From assembly GCA_002308595.1 (NCBI GenBank), contig DBWH01000001.1, positions 1 through 34,911 of the forward strand: a DNA stretch of 34,911 nucleotides. Reading direction: 5' to 3'. Origin of the DNA: Mageeibacillus sp. UBA1243 (GTDB taxonomy: Bacteria; Bacillota; Clostridia; UBA1212). Position numbers and translations under genes: made by a program. This document shows, in pieces, positions 25,545 to 34,237 of this stretch (the first letter of the stretch is position 1; every line of letters starts with the position of its first letter). A model generated the notes under the pieces. That model ran no database searches. It saw only the letters and a program-made list of their open reading frames with translations, and had not been told where the DNA came from.

Positions 25545-25943
25545 TTACCATACGAAAGCCATTACTTCTCCGCCGAGGCCCTCGGTTCTGGCCTTTTTAT
25601 CGGTCATGATGCCGCGGGAGGTGGAAACGATAGCGATTCCGAGTCCGTTGAGAACTTTCGGGAGCTCGTCCTTGGATGCGTAAACGCGGAGACCGGGCTT
25701 GGAAATTCTCTTGATGCCGGAAATGGCGAATCTCTTGCCGGAGACGTACTTGAGGGTGATTCTGATTACGCCCTGTTTGCCGTCGTCAATCTTCTCTACG
25801 CCTTTAACATAGCCTTCTTCGAGCAGGATCTGTGCTATCGCGCTTTTAACATTCGAAGCAGGAATGTCAACGGAAGTATGCCTTGCGGATCCCGCGTTTC
25901 TGATGCGGGTAAGCATATCAGCTACAACGTCTGTGATTTGCAT
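25545..25943 (-). CDS. rpsH: 30S ribosomal protein S8
   Basis: 132 residues. Central-domain assembly protein; in E. coli it is also the repressor of the spc operon. It starts [17 protein letters not shown] and ends GGEVMAFVW, with the GVxVSTSRG-type motif ([17 protein letters not shown]) in place. AGGAGG lies before the start. Confidence 0.98.
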   Translation of the reverse strand: MQITDVVADMLTRIRNAGSARHTSVDIPASNVKSAIAQILLEEGYVKGVEKIDDGKQGVIRITLKYVSGKRFAISGIKRISKPGLRVYASKDELPKVLNGLGIAIVSTSRGIMTDKKARTEGLGGEVMAFVW

Positions 25944-25964
25944 TTTTCATTCCTCCTTCTTTAA

Positions 25965-26150
25965 TTACCAACTGGCTTTTTTAACGCCGGGGATTTGGCC
26001 CTTGTAAGCAAGCTCTCTGAAGCAGATACGGCAGATACCGTATTTTCTCAGATATGAGTGCGGGCGGCCGCAAATCTGGCATCTTGTGTAGGCCCTTGTG
26101 CTGAACTTAGGCTCTCTCTGCTGCTTAATTTTCATTGAAGTCTTTGCCAT
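25965..26150 (-). CDS. rpsN: 30S ribosomal protein S14, zinc type
   Basis: 61 residues, the short form with four zinc-binding cysteines (C24, C27, C40, C43). Firmicutes often also encode a long zinc-free copy elsewhere. GGAGG is about 11 bp upstream of the ATG. Confidence 0.98.
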   Translation of the reverse strand: MAKTSMKIKQQREPKFSTRAYTRCQICGRPHSYLRKYGICRICFRELAYKGQIPGVKKASW

Positions 26151-26167
26151 GATTCTCTAGCCTCCTT

Positions 26168-26707
26168 TTATTTCTCAAAGGGCATTCCCATGAGTCTGAG
26201 AAGTTCTTTAGCTTCTTCGTCGGTATTGGCGGTAGTTACGAAAATAACGTCCATACCTCTGACGCGATCGACTTTATCGTACTCGATCTCAGGGAAAATG
26301 AGCTGCTCGCGGATGCCGAGAGCGTAGTTGCCGCGGCCGTCAAACGAATTGGCGTTAACACCGTGGAAGTCTCTGATTCTCGGGAGAGCGATGTTCATGA
26401 GCTTGTCGGCGAAAGCGTACATTCTGTCTTCTCTAAGTGTAACTTTGAGACCGATGTTCATGCCTTCTCTGAGCTTGAAAGCAGCGACCGACTTTTTAGC
26501 CTTGGTGATGATCGGAGCCTGACCGGTGATTGTTTTGATGTCTGCCGTAGCGGACTCAATCGCCTTCGGGTTCTCTTTAACTTCGCCGAGACCCATGTTG
26601 ATAACGATCTTAACGAGCTTCGGAACCTGCATGACGTTCTTGTAACCGAACTTCTCCTGCATTGCCGGAATTATTTCATTAATGTATTTTTCTTTAAGTC
26701 TTAACAT
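26168..26707 (-). CDS. rplE: 50S ribosomal protein L5
   Basis: 179 residues; binds 5S rRNA and bridges to S13. Conserved stretches such as [14 protein letters not shown] and [19 protein letters not shown] are intact. Its start follows GGAGGT. Confidence 0.98.
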   Translation of the reverse strand: MLRLKEKYINEIIPAMQEKFGYKNVMQVPKLVKIVINMGLGEVKENPKAIESATADIKTITGQAPIITKAKKSVAAFKLREGMNIGLKVTLREDRMYAFADKLMNIALPRIRDFHGVNANSFDGRGNYALGIREQLIFPEIEYDKVDRVRGMDVIFVTTANTDEEAKELLRLMGMPFEK

Positions 26708-26728
26708 TATCTATACCTCCGTGCAGAA

Positions 26729-27070
26729 TTATTTCGTTTCGTCAGCGGTCTTGATCTCAGCACCGCACTTCTTGCAGATGCGGACCTTCTTGTCTTTTGT
26801 ATCGACAAGTTTGATGCCTGTTCTGACCGGTTTGCCGCACTTGGGGCATACTACCATGACGTTGGATGCATTGATTGCAGCTTCACGTTCAACGATGCCG
26901 CCTGTGTCCTTCTGATTGCGGGGCTTCTGGTGCTTTGTTACTTTGTTCCTGCCTTCAACAACGATTCTGTTTTCCTCAGGAAGTACTTTCAGCACTTTGC
27001 CTTTCTTTCCGGCTTCCTCGCCGGTGATGATCATTACGGTGTCACCTTTTTTAATGTTCATGTTAGCCAT
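26729..27070 (-). CDS. rplX: 50S ribosomal protein L24 with a C-terminal zinc ribbon
   Basis: 113 residues. A KOW motif (KKGDTVMIITGEEAGKKGKV) binds 23S rRNA in early assembly. The C-terminal third has CPKCG and CKKCG, a zinc ribbon. I chose the ATG at 27070, with GGAGGT about 7 bp before it; the GTG at 27076 is only 1-2 bp from the ribosome site. Confidence 0.96.
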   Translation of the reverse strand: MANMNIKKGDTVMIITGEEAGKKGKVLKVLPEENRIVVEGRNKVTKHQKPRNQKDTGGIVEREAAINASNVMVVCPKCGKPVRTGIKLVDTKDKKVRICKKCGAEIKTADETK

Positions 27071-27085
27071 TTTCACACCTCCACA

Positions 27086-27454
27086 TCAAAGAACCTCGGG
27101 GGCAAGAGAGACGATCTTCATGAAGTCTTTGTCTCTGAGCTCTCTTGCAACAGGCCCAAAAATACGTGTTCCGCGAGGCGTGAGGTCTTCCTTAATGAGG
27201 ACTGCCGCATTCTCGTCAAATCTGATGTATGTGCCGTCGTTTCTTCTGACGCCCCTCTTGGTACGTACGACAACGCATTTCACAACGTCGCCTTTTTTAA
27301 CCATTCCGCCCGGAGCAGCGTTCTTTACGGAGCAGACAATGATATCGCCAATGTTAGCGTATCTTCTTCTGCTGCCGCCGATAACTTTGATGCACATAAG
27401 TTCCTTAGCGCCGGTGTTGTCAGCAACCTTAAGTCTTGTTTGTACCTGTATCAT
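27086..27454 (-). CDS. rplN: 50S ribosomal protein L14
   Basis: 122 residues, forms an intersubunit bridge with 16S rRNA. Typical [19 protein letters not shown] start and [26 protein letters not shown] end. AGGAGGG precedes the ATG. Confidence 0.98.
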   Translation of the reverse strand: MIQVQTRLKVADNTGAKELMCIKVIGGSRRRYANIGDIIVCSVKNAAPGGMVKKGDVVKCVVVRTKRGVRRNDGTYIRFDENAAVLIKEDLTPRGTRIFGPVARELRDKDFMKIVSLAPEVL

Positions 27455-27472
27455 TACGAACCCTCCTTAAAA

Positions 27473-27730
27473 TTACTTCGCCTTCTCGATTATGTTAACG
27501 AGTCTCCAGCGCTTGTCTTTGCTGAGAGGACGGGTCTCCATAACCAAAACGGTATCACCGATTCCGGCTTCATTGTTTTCGTCATGAGCTTTAAGCTTGT
27601 AGGTTGTCTTCACAATCTTCTTGTAAAGGGGGTGCTTAACGCTGTCAACTACCGCAACTACGATGGTCTTGTCCATTTTATCGCTGACCACTTTGCCTAC
27701 GCGTGTCTTTCTTAAATTTCTTTCTGACAA
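27473..27730 (-). CDS. rpsQ: 30S ribosomal protein S17
   Basis: 85 residues with an OB fold; binds the 16S body early. I chose the TTG at 27730, which gives the typical [20 protein letters not shown] start and lies 9 bp from GGAGG. An upstream TTG at 27739 is only about 1 bp from the ribosome site. This gene has a rare start codon. Confidence 0.95.
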   Translation of the reverse strand: MSERNLRKTRVGKVVSDKMDKTIVVAVVDSVKHPLYKKIVKTTYKLKAHDENNEAGIGDTVLVMETRPLSKDKRWRLVNIIEKAK

Positions 27731-27747
27731 TGTAATCAACCTCCTTC

Positions 27748-27954
27748 TTAAGCTTCTTTGCTCTTCCTGTTAATGACCGTTTTAACTCTTGCGATATCAC
27801 GCTTGAGAAGTCTGAGCTGAACCGGGTTTTCCATGTATGTTGTTACTTGCTGGAAGCGAAGTCTCAAGAGCTGAGTCTTAAGATCATCGATCTCTTCATT
27901 GAGCTCTTCGAGAGTCATCTTTTCGAGCTTTTCGTTGTAATCCTTAGGCTTCAT
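27748..27954 (-). CDS. rpmC: 50S ribosomal protein L29
   Basis: 68 residues; helical hairpin near the tunnel exit where trigger factor docks. Motif [27 protein letters not shown] is present. It overlaps the end of rplP by 11 bp. Confidence 0.97.
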   Translation of the reverse strand: MKPKDYNEKLEKMTLEELNEEIDDLKTQLLRLRFQQVTTYMENPVQLRLLKRDIARVKTVINRKSKEA

Positions 27955-28390
27955 TGGCTTCTACCTCACTTTCAGCAGCTTCTGTCTCTTTTGCAATGAT
28001 CTTGCACTTGATAGGAAGCTTGTATGACGCAAGTCTGAGTGCCTCACGTGCGATTGACTCGTCAACACCGGCGATCTCGAAGAGAACTCTGTCCGGCTTA
28101 ACAACGGCAACCCAGTACTCGGGGGAACCCTTACCGGAACCCATTCGGGTCTCAGCCGGCTTCTTTGTTACCGGTTTGTCGGGGAAGATCTTGATCCAGA
28201 CCTTACCGCCTCTCTTAACGTAACGGTTGATTGCAATACGGGCAGCTTCAATCTGGTTGCCTGTGATCCAGCCGCACTCTGTCGCCTGGAGACCGTACTC
28301 ACCGTAGGAAACCTTGTTTCCGCGGTATGCTCTGCCGGTCATTCTGCCTCTTTGCTGTTTTCTATGTTTAACTCTCTTTGGAAGTAACAT
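27944..28390 (-). CDS. rplP: 50S ribosomal protein L16
   Basis: 148 residues; helps place tRNA in the A site. Begins [17 protein letters not shown] and contains [27 protein letters not shown] in parts. Its ATG shares one base with the rpsC stop (TAATG) and it overlaps rpmC. Confidence 0.98.
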   Translation of the reverse strand: MLLPKRVKHRKQQRGRMTGRAYRGNKVSYGEYGLQATECGWITGNQIEAARIAINRYVKRGGKVWIKIFPDKPVTKKPAETRMGSGKGSPEYWVAVVKPDRVLFEIAGVDESIAREALRLASYKLPIKCKIIAKETEAAESEVEANEA

Positions 28391-29049
28391 TAATTAGCAC
28401 CTCCCTCTGTCTTTTTGGGTGCGGGGAGAACCTCGCCTTTGTAGATCCAAACTTTGACGCCGATTCTGCCGTAGGTTGTTTTAGCCTCAGCGAAACCGTA
28501 ATCGATGTCTGCTCTCAGAGTCTGGAGCGGGATTGTTCCCTCATGGTAATGCTCGGTACGTGCGATTTCGGCACCGCCAAGACGACCGCCGCAGGCTGTT
28601 TTGATACCGCGGGCACCTGCCTTCATGGCGCGGAGCATGACCTGCTTCATAGCTCTTCTGAAAGCGATACGCTTTTCAAGCTGGCCTGCAATGTCCTCTG
28701 CGCAAAGCTGAGCGCTGAGGTCTCTCTGCTTAACTTCGAAGATGTTTACTATAACGTCACGGTTTGTGAGGGCTTTGAGCTCGCTTACGAGGATCTCTTT
28801 GTTAGCGCCCTTCTGACCGATGAGCATACCCGGTTTTGCAACGTCGATGTTGACTGTGAGCTTGTTGTTCTGTCTCTCAAGTCTGATCTTGGCGATTCCG
28901 GCGTCATAGTACTTGTTCTTGATGAAGTTTCTGACTTTGTTGTCTTCTACGAGGAAAACGGAATATTCTTTCTTTCCGGCATACCATTTGGAATCCCAAT
29001 CCTTAATAATGCCGACTCTCAGTCCGTGAGGATTTACTTTCTGTCCCAT
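28390..29049 (-). CDS. rpsC: 30S ribosomal protein S3
   Basis: 219 residues with a KH domain; lines the mRNA entry tunnel. Starts [20 protein letters not shown], and the [20 protein letters not shown] motif is present. GAGGAGG precedes the ATG. Confidence 0.98.
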   Translation of the reverse strand: MGQKVNPHGLRVGIIKDWDSKWYAGKKEYSVFLVEDNKVRNFIKNKYYDAGIAKIRLERQNNKLTVNIDVAKPGMLIGQKGANKEILVSELKALTNRDVIVNIFEVKQRDLSAQLCAEDIAGQLEKRIAFRRAMKQVMLRAMKAGARGIKTACGGRLGGAEIARTEHYHEGTIPLQTLRADIDYGFAEAKTTYGRIGVKVWIYKGEVLPAPKKTEGGAN

Positions 29050-29052
29050 GGT

Positions 29053-29541
29053 TTACGCCTCCTCTTCGATCTTCTCTTTTACCACGATGGTAATGTGACT
29101 CGTTCTCTTGTTGATCCTGTTGCCTCTTCCGCGGGAAACCGGCTGCATTCTCTTAAGAATAGCTCCGGAGTTTGCGTATGCTTCCGCGATGTAGAGCTTG
29201 TCGGGGTTGAGACCGAAGTTGTTAACGGCATTTGCTTCAGCTGATCTGATAAGTTTGAAGATCATTTCGGAAGCAGCCTTGGGTGTGTAGCGTACGATTG
29301 CGTATGCTTCGTCGAGGGGCTTGCCTTTGATGAGGTCGAGCACGATTTTAGCTTTTCTCGGAGCTACGCCGGCATGTCTCAGAATGGCCTTGCCCTGGTC
29401 TCTGCCGATGCCGAGGAGCTTGCGCTCTCTCTTTGTGAGAACTGCGGGCTTTTTGCTCTTGGGAGACTGTGCGTTGTAAGCAGCGATCAGCTCATCACGC
29501 TTAGCGAGGAGTTCCTCTTCAGTGAATTTCTTTCTTCCCAT
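29053..29541 (-). CDS. rplV: 50S ribosomal protein L22 with an N-terminal extension
   Basis: 162 residues against the usual 110-115. The conserved body starts near residue 50 (ILRHAGVAPRKAKIVLDLI) and includes the tunnel hairpin region (RMQPVSRGRGNRINKRTSHI). The first 48 residues are charged, with a heptad-like helix (FTEEELLAKRDELIAAYNA). The extension has its own strong site (GGAGG, 8 bp) so it is probably translated. Confidence 0.96.
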   Translation of the reverse strand: MGRKKFTEEELLAKRDELIAAYNAQSPKSKKPAVLTKRERKLLGIGRDQGKAILRHAGVAPRKAKIVLDLIKGKPLDEAYAIVRYTPKAASEMIFKLIRSAEANAVNNFGLNPDKLYIAEAYANSGAILKRMQPVSRGRGNRINKRTSHITIVVKEKIEEEA

Positions 29542-29559
29542 GAAAAATTCCTCCCTTCA

Positions 29560-29841
29560 TCACTTCTTGCCGCTGGACTTTTCGCTCTTGGCGTGTCCGC
29601 GGAAAGTTCTGGTGATCGCAAACTCACCGAGTTTGTGGCCAACCATCTCTTCGTTGATGTAAACCGGCACATGCTTCCTTCCGTCATGAACGGCGATTGT
29701 GTGACCCACCATCTGGGGGAAAATCGTGGAAGCTCTGGACCAAGTCTTGATAACGACTTTCTCGTTCTTTTCGTTCATAGCTTCGATTCTGGCAAGCAGT
29801 TTCTGGTCAACGAACGGTCCTTTTTTCAATGATCTGCTCAT
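29560..29841 (-). CDS. rpsS: 30S ribosomal protein S19
   Basis: 93 residues; head protein partnered with S13. Starts [20 protein letters not shown] and contains the [16 protein letters not shown] stretch. GGAGG precedes the ATG. Confidence 0.98.
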   Translation of the reverse strand: MSRSLKKGPFVDQKLLARIEAMNEKNEKVVIKTWSRASTIFPQMVGHTIAVHDGRKHVPVYINEEMVGHKLGEFAITRTFRGHAKSEKSSGKK

Positions 29842-29858
29842 GATTAGTCCTCCATCGC

Positions 29859-30692
29859 TTATTTAGCGTTTCTTCTTCTCACAATGTACTTGTCGGAAGC
29901 CTTGTTCTTCTTTCTCGTCTTGTAGCCGAGAGCAGGCTTACCCCAAGGTGTAACAGGGCTGGGCATACCTACAGGTGACTTACCTTCACCACCACCGTGC
30001 GGGTGATCGTTCGGGTTCATTACGACACCGCGGACTGTCGGTCTGACGCCCATCCATCTCTTACGACCGGCCTTGCCGAGTTTGATGTTCTCGTGCTCGG
30101 AGTTGCCGACTGTACCGATGGTTGCTCTGCAGTTGAGAGGAATCATTCTAACTTCGCCGGAGCCCAGTCTGAGCTGTGCGAATCCGTTTTCTTTTGCCAT
30201 CAGCTGTGCGGAGGAGCCTGCGGATCTTGCGAGCTGGCCGCCCTTGCCCGGCTTCATTTCCACGTTGTGAACGAGAGTACCGAGGGGGATGTTCTCGAGC
30301 GGAAGTGTGTTTCCGGGTTTGATATCAGCTGTTGCTCCCGAAACGACTGTGTCGCCGACCTTAAGTCCTTCGGGATGGATAATGTAGGATTTTGTACCGT
30401 CTACATAGCAGACAAGTGCGATGTTGGCGCTTCTGTTAGGATCGTACTCGATTGCGACAACCTTTGCGGGCATATCCGTCTTGTTGCGCTTGAAATCAAT
30501 GATCCTGTATTTTCTCTTGGCGCCGCCGCCGTGATGTCTCACTGTAATCTTTCCGTAGGAGTTGCGTCCCGCGGTTTTCTTGACAGGAGCCAACAGCGTC
30601 TTAACGCTGCTCTTTCCGGTGATTTCGGAGAAATCGGAAACCGTCATGCCTCTTCTGCCCGGAGTTGTTGGATTGTATTTTTTAATACCCAT
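29859..30692 (-). CDS. rplB: 50S ribosomal protein L2
   Basis: 277 residues, near the peptidyl-transferase centre. Conserved features: [19 protein letters not shown], and [17 protein letters not shown], with the essential His in the latter. GGAGG lies just before the ATG. Confidence 0.98.
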   Translation of the reverse strand: MGIKKYNPTTPGRRGMTVSDFSEITGKSSVKTLLAPVKKTAGRNSYGKITVRHHGGGAKRKYRIIDFKRNKTDMPAKVVAIEYDPNRSANIALVCYVDGTKSYIIHPEGLKVGDTVVSGATADIKPGNTLPLENIPLGTLVHNVEMKPGKGGQLARSAGSSAQLMAKENGFAQLRLGSGEVRMIPLNCRATIGTVGNSEHENIKLGKAGRKRWMGVRPTVRGVVMNPNDHPHGGGEGKSPVGMPSPVTPWGKPALGYKTRKKNKASDKYIVRRRNAK

Positions 30693-30710
30693 TATCTTCT
30701 ACCTCCTGCC

Positions 30711-31067
30711 TCAAGCATCATAATTCTCAATGGTGTCTTTGTATTTCCTTCCGGACTTAACGGCCTTGCCGCCCTTTCCGATGTAGGAAACCTCTGCCGG
30801 GGTCTTGTCAATCTTAACGATTGCTTTCTTGTAGCTTGCGGTTCTGCCCTCTACAACGCCCGAGTTCTGACGACGTGTCTTCTTCTTTCCGTCGTAGCGG
30901 ATGGTGTTTACCGAGAGTACCTTAACGCCAAAGAGACTTTCAACGGCTTTCTTAATGTCAATTTTCGTAGCTTCTTCGGCAACGATAAATACATATTTGC
31001 CTTCAGCCTGCTCTGCATTTGACTTTTCTGTCTTCTGCGGGCGAATGATTATATCGAAATCTTTCAT
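30711..31067 (-). CDS. rplW: 50S ribosomal protein L23
   Basis: 118 residues; docks trigger factor and SRP at the tunnel exit. About 20 residues longer than the E. coli form through a C-terminal tail ([20 protein letters not shown]). Its ATG overlaps the rplD stop by 4 bp (ATGA). Confidence 0.97.
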   Translation of the reverse strand: MKDFDIIIRPQKTEKSNAEQAEGKYVFIVAEEATKIDIKKAVESLFGVKVLSVNTIRYDGKKKTRRQNSGVVEGRTASYKKAIVKIDKTPAEVSYIGKGGKAVKSGRKYKDTIENYDA

Positions 31068-31687
31068 GCGTACACCTCCGACAATTTGGACAGGGCATCC
31101 TTCGTTACCAGGAGTGTATCGTGGCGAAGAATGTCATAGACGTTGATGGAGCCGACAAACGTTGTGTCTACGCCGGGGATGTTGTCCGAGGACTTAACAA
31201 CTTTCTTATCGGGTTCAGCCGTTACGATGAGCGAGCTGGTCTCAAGCTTGAGAGCTTTGAGCATTTCAACGATCTTCTTTGTCTTGATCTCGTCAAGTTC
31301 AAGCTTGTCGAGCACTACAACTGCGTCAGACTGAGCTCTGGAAGAGAGTGCGGAAAGCATCGCAAGACGTCTTACCTTATTGTTAACTTTGAATCTGTAG
31401 CTTCTCGGCTTCGGTGCGAAGATGATACCGCCGTGGATCCACTGTGCCGAACGGATTGAACCCTGACGGGCGCGTCCTGTGCCCTTCTGTCTGTAGGGCT
31501 TCTTTCCGCCGCCGCTGACTTCGCTCTTGGTCTTTGCAGACTGAGTGCCTTGGCGTCTGTTGGCAAGTGTGTTCACAACAACGGTGTGCACAGCTGTAGC
31601 ATTGGGCTCGATTCCGAAAACTTTATCGTCGAGTGCGATTTCCTCGAGGAATTCGCCTTTCATGTTATATACTTTTGCAGTAGCCAT
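31064..31687 (-). CDS. rplD: 50S ribosomal protein L4
   Basis: 207 residues; its loop reaches into the exit tunnel ([18 protein letters not shown]). L4 is the classic repressor of the S10 operon in E. coli, which makes it a candidate regulator for the attenuator at 32867-32910. GGAGGA precedes the ATG. Confidence 0.98.
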   Translation of the reverse strand: MATAKVYNMKGEFLEEIALDDKVFGIEPNATAVHTVVVNTLANRRQGTQSAKTKSEVSGGGKKPYRQKGTGRARQGSIRSAQWIHGGIIFAPKPRSYRFKVNNKVRRLAMLSALSSRAQSDAVVVLDKLELDEIKTKKIVEMLKALKLETSSLIVTAEPDKKVVKSSDNIPGVDTTFVGSINVYDILRHDTLLVTKDALSKLSEVYA

Positions 31688-31701
31688 GTTTCTTCCTCCT
31701 T

Positions 31702-32334
31702 TTAAGCCTTAACGGAATCCGTTATTTCAAGAAGAGTGCCCTTAGGTCCGGGAACAGCTCCCTTGATGAGAAGAAGATTTCTCTCAGCGTCAACTTTAAC
31801 GATTGTGAGGTTCTGCACAGTAACTCTCTCGCTGCCCATGTGTCCCGGCATTTTCTTTCCGGGGAGAACACGACCGGGGTCTGTGTTAGGTCCCATTGAA
31901 CCTACGCCTCTGTGGTACTTTGAACCGTGGCTCTTCGGACCGATCTTCTGACCGTGACGCTTGATGGCGCCTGCGAAGCCCTTACCTTTTGAAGTACCGC
32001 TTACGTCAACTGCATCTCCGTCTGAGAAAACGCTGACGTTGATATCGCTGCCTACGTCGTAAGCATCGGTGCTGTCAGGCTTAAACTCGCAAAGATATTT
32101 GAAGCCGTAATCAAGACTGATCTTCTTGTAAACGCCTGCTTCGGGCTTGTTGAGCTTCTCAAGTTTAACCTGCTCAAAGCCGATTTTAACAGCGTTGTAA
32201 CCGTCGGATTCAACTGTCTTTTTCTGAATGACCTTGCAGGGTCCCGCCAACACAACGGTTACGGGTGTGCATGTGCCGTCTTCAGAGAAAATCTGAGTCA
32301 TGCCGACTTTTGTTCCCAAAACAAATTTCTCCAT
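31702..32334 (-). CDS. rplC: 50S ribosomal protein L3
   Basis: 210 residues; assembly initiator near the peptidyl-transferase centre. Motifs GVGMTQIF-like start (LGTKVGMTQIFSEDGTCTPV) and GRVLPGKKMPGHMGSERVT. AGGAGG precedes the ATG. It is separated from rpsJ by an unusual 143-bp structured spacer. Confidence 0.98.
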   Translation of the reverse strand: MEKFVLGTKVGMTQIFSEDGTCTPVTVVLAGPCKVIQKKTVESDGYNAVKIGFEQVKLEKLNKPEAGVYKKISLDYGFKYLCEFKPDSTDAYDVGSDINVSVFSDGDAVDVSGTSKGKGFAGAIKRHGQKIGPKSHGSKYHRGVGSMGPNTDPGRVLPGKKMPGHMGSERVTVQNLTIVKVDAERNLLLIKGAVPGPKGTLLEITDSVKA

Positions 32335-32355
32335 TTTTTACCTCCTTGGTTATTG

Positions 32356-32483
32356 GTTCGGACTTCCGAACTTGACCTTGCCGTCCCTTTGGGGAGCGGC
32401 AGTTTTGCGAATCAACCGGAAATTTTGGGCTTTCCGGACATCGCCAATGCATTAAGCACTGATGTATTTAATATAAATCAGTG
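32356..32483 (-). ncRNA. Four-hairpin structured element between rpsJ and rplC
   Basis: Going leftward in transcription order: CACTGAT/ATCAGTG (32477-32483 with 32457-32463, spanning the rpsJ stop), CCGGAAA/TTTCCGG (32431-32437 with 32416-32422), GCCG..CCC/GGG..CGGC (32380-32400), and a perfect GTTCGG/CCGAAC tetraloop hairpin (32356-32371). The last ends about 10 nt before the rplC ribosome site. No T-run is present. A protein-binding leader is the best guess. Confidence 0.65.
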
Positions 32484-32792
32484 TTTAACACTCATTTCTA
32501 TCTCAACGCCGGCCGGAATGTCGAGCTTCATAAGCGCGTCAACCGTAGCCTTGGAAGGCATAACGACGTCAATAAGCCTTTTGTGAGTTCTGAGTTCAAA
32601 CTGCTCTCTGGAATCCTTGTACTTGTGAACAGCACGAAGGATCGTCACAACCTCTTTCTCAGTCGGAAGCGGAATAGGTCCTGAAACCAGCGATCCGGTT
32701 CTTCTTGCGGTGTCAACGATCTTCTGAGCTGACTGATCAAGCAGCTGGTAATCGTAAGATTTCAATTTGATTCTCAATTTCTGTTTAGCCAT
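32478..32792 (-). CDS. rpsJ: 30S ribosomal protein S10
   Basis: 104 residues; head protein (also NusE in antitermination). First gene of the cluster. I chose the ATG at 32792 ([14 protein letters not shown]), with CTCCTT on the plus strand marking the ribosome site 8 bp upstream; a further upstream ATG has none. No fusA/tuf gene lies upstream in the window. Confidence 0.97.
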   Translation of the reverse strand: MAKQKLRIKLKSYDYQLLDQSAQKIVDTARRTGSLVSGPIPLPTEKEVVTILRAVHKYKDSREQFELRTHKRLIDVVMPSKATVDALMKLDIPAGVEIEMSVKH

Positions 32793-33124
32793 TTGTTTAT
32801 CTCCTTTATAGATGACATTCTTTGGCAACCTTGTACACGCTACCGGGTGTTGAATCTTTTGAGCATAAAAAAATCAAATTGAATTATCAACCTTATACGG
32901 ATGATTTCAACCTGGTTTACTGCACAAAGAAAAACGCTTTTCGCTATACAGTGACACGCCGCCCGGTTTCTCTGAACCGGACATTCTCCGTCTGAGTTAC
33001 CTGCAATCGTCATCCTTTTCGCCCCGCCGCGCCTCTGTTGATCGGACTTACGGCACCGCTTGAACCCAAGAATATCTGCTGCAGCAATCTCAAACTTCCT
33101 CGTCTGTCAGGCCACACGAGGCGC
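32793..33124 (-). promoter_or_regulatory. Long S10-operon leader (about 325 nt)
   Basis: Between the promoter at 33125-33153 and rpsJ there is no long gene. The RNA would start near 33118 with a 5'-terminal hairpin CCTCGT/ACGAGG (33116-33121 with 33098-33103), then carries CCGGTT/AACCGG (32963-32980) and the attenuator at 32867-32910. A 57-residue reading frame runs 33013-32840 but has a poor ribosome site. Confidence 0.7.
32867..32910 (-). terminator. Candidate transcription attenuator in the S10 leader
   Basis: On the minus strand TTGAA-ATCATCC pairs with GGTTGAT-AA-TTCAA (loop GTATAA, about 11 pairs with one mismatch and a 2-nt bulge), followed shortly by seven T's (A-run at 32867-32873). 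It lies about 75 nt before the rpsJ start. Confidence 0.6.
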
Positions 33125-33153
33125 ATTGTATCACATAACAAAACTTAATGCAA
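33125..33153 (-). promoter_or_regulatory. Promoter of the ribosomal cluster (extended -10)
   Basis: Minus strand: TTGCAT (33153-33148), 17-bp spacer, TGA-TACAAT with the -10 at 33130-33125. Transcription should start near 33118. Confidence 0.8.
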
Positions 33154-33236
33154 GCACTTTTTTAAATTTTTTCAATCCGAATTTTTGCCGTATTTTTGCT
33201 GTTTTCCGCCCTGCTCTCCGGGACTTGCCGGGTGGG

Positions 33237-33286
33237 AAAAAAGGCAGCCCCTGCAGCAAAGAATCGGTTTTCTCCGCTGCAGGGGC
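33237..33286 (-). terminator. Terminator of the ABC-2 exporter operon
   Basis: GCCCCTGCAG (33247-33256) pairs perfectly with CTGCAGGGGC (33277-33286), a 10-bp stem; on the minus strand TGCCTTTTTT follows. It ends the leftward exporter transcript before the ribosomal promoter. Confidence 0.85.
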
Positions 33287-33486
33287 CCGCTTGCGTAAAG
33301 AGCCCAAAATCTTGATTTTGGAGCTATTTTTTCGTGATCGAACCCGACGACGTACGTAGGTACTTCGAGGGTTCGAGCGCGGAAAGCAAGTTGCGAACAA
33401 TCGTCGTCAGACTCCTTGTGTGCTTTAAGAAGTTCAGTAGATTGTCATTAGTTTTTTCGCCGCTTGCGTAAAGAGCCCAAAATCTT
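33287..33486. repeat. 27-bp direct repeat flanking a 146-bp palindrome-bearing segment
   Basis: CCGCTTGCGTAAAGAGCC starts both copies (33287-33313 and 33460-33486), identical over 27 bp. The right copy ends inside the stop codon of the permease. Between them are a terminator-like hairpin (CCAAAATC/GATTTTGG, then TTTTTT; plus strand, 33304-33332) and an 8-bp inverted repeat TCGAACCC/GGGTTCGA (33338-33345 with 33369-33376). No protein gene is visible. It resembles a small mobile or repetitive intergenic element, or a slipped duplication. Confidence 0.7.
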
Positions 33487-34237
33487 AGTTTTTCTTCATT
33501 TTCTTGCTGAATATCAGTACTGCAATTGTCAGAACCGCGGCTGCATAGCCGAGGACTATGATCAGTGGCAGGAAGAAGTCGTTCCAGGCGTTGTTTATGC
33601 CTGAGACGGGATTCCGGATGAGAATTGCCGTGTTCTTGAAGGGCAGCGCATCCATGACCTTTACCATAACAGGGTTTAGGCCCTTATTCGGGAACCACAT
33701 GCCGGAGAGGAGCGACTGGCCGGAAATTATCACCGATGCCACGCCGCCAATGGCTTTTTCGCTGCACACCGATCCCAGAAGTATTCCGAAGGCGATGAAG
33801 AACAGGGCCGACACAATGCTCAGGGGGATTGCCGCCAATACTCCCACGCAGAAGACCGACCTGTCAATAATGCCTCCGACCGCAAAGAAGAGAACCGCCT
33901 GGACGAGGGCTATGGGAAGCACTGCAATGGCATAGGAGAATATAAACTCGTAAGACCTTGTCTCCGAAACGTAAAGCCTTGTCAGGAAAGAGGTGCCTCT
34001 GTCCACGGATATCAGTATGCCGGTGAAAAGAGCCAGGAAGCTCTGGGCGAAGGCCACGATTCCCGGGGCAAGGTATTTCATTTCGAACTGGTCCGTCTTG
34101 CCGTGGAAAAGGAAATAGAAAAGTATCTCCATGAAAAGGGGCATCAAGATGGTAAATATAAGGGAAAGAGGGTCCCGGATTATCTCCTTCAGGTTTCTTC
34201 CGGTGAGTATGCGTATTCTTCTCAAAGACTTAATCAT
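33485..34237 (-). CDS. ABC-2 type exporter permease
   Basis: 250 residues with about six membrane helices and the ABC-2 layout (basic cytoplasmic start, then ILMPLFMEILFYFLF as helix 1; a late SGMWFPNKGLNPV loop). It probably exports a drug, lipid or peptide, with the ATPase encoded just before it; the substrate is unknown. The ATG at 34237 lies 8 bp inside the end of the ATPase gene and follows GGAGG. A direct-repeat copy overlaps its stop codon. Confidence 0.9.
   Translation of the reverse strand: MIKSLRRIRILTGRNLKEIIRDPLSLIFTILMPLFMEILFYFLFHGKTDQFEMKYLAPGIVAFAQSFLALFTGILISVDRGTSFLTRLYVSETRSYEFIFSYAIAVLPIALVQAVLFFAVGGIIDRSVFCVGVLAAIPLSIVSALFFIAFGILLGSVCSEKAIGGVASVIISGQSLLSGMWFPNKGLNPVMVKVMDALPFKNTAILIRNPVSGINNAWNDFFLPLIIVLGYAAAVLTIAVLIFSKKMKKN

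Noticed and set aside
29997..31022. A 341-codon plus-strand frame opposite rplB and rplW (also 28378-29244 opposite rpsC)
   Set aside because: Shadow frames of highly biased ribosomal genes; Cys/Ser-rich translations with no family resemblance.
32840..33013. 57-residue leader-peptide frame in the S10 leader (minus strand)
   Set aside because: It spans the attenuator, which is tempting, but no ribosome site has correct spacing and the sequence shows no run of a single regulated amino acid.
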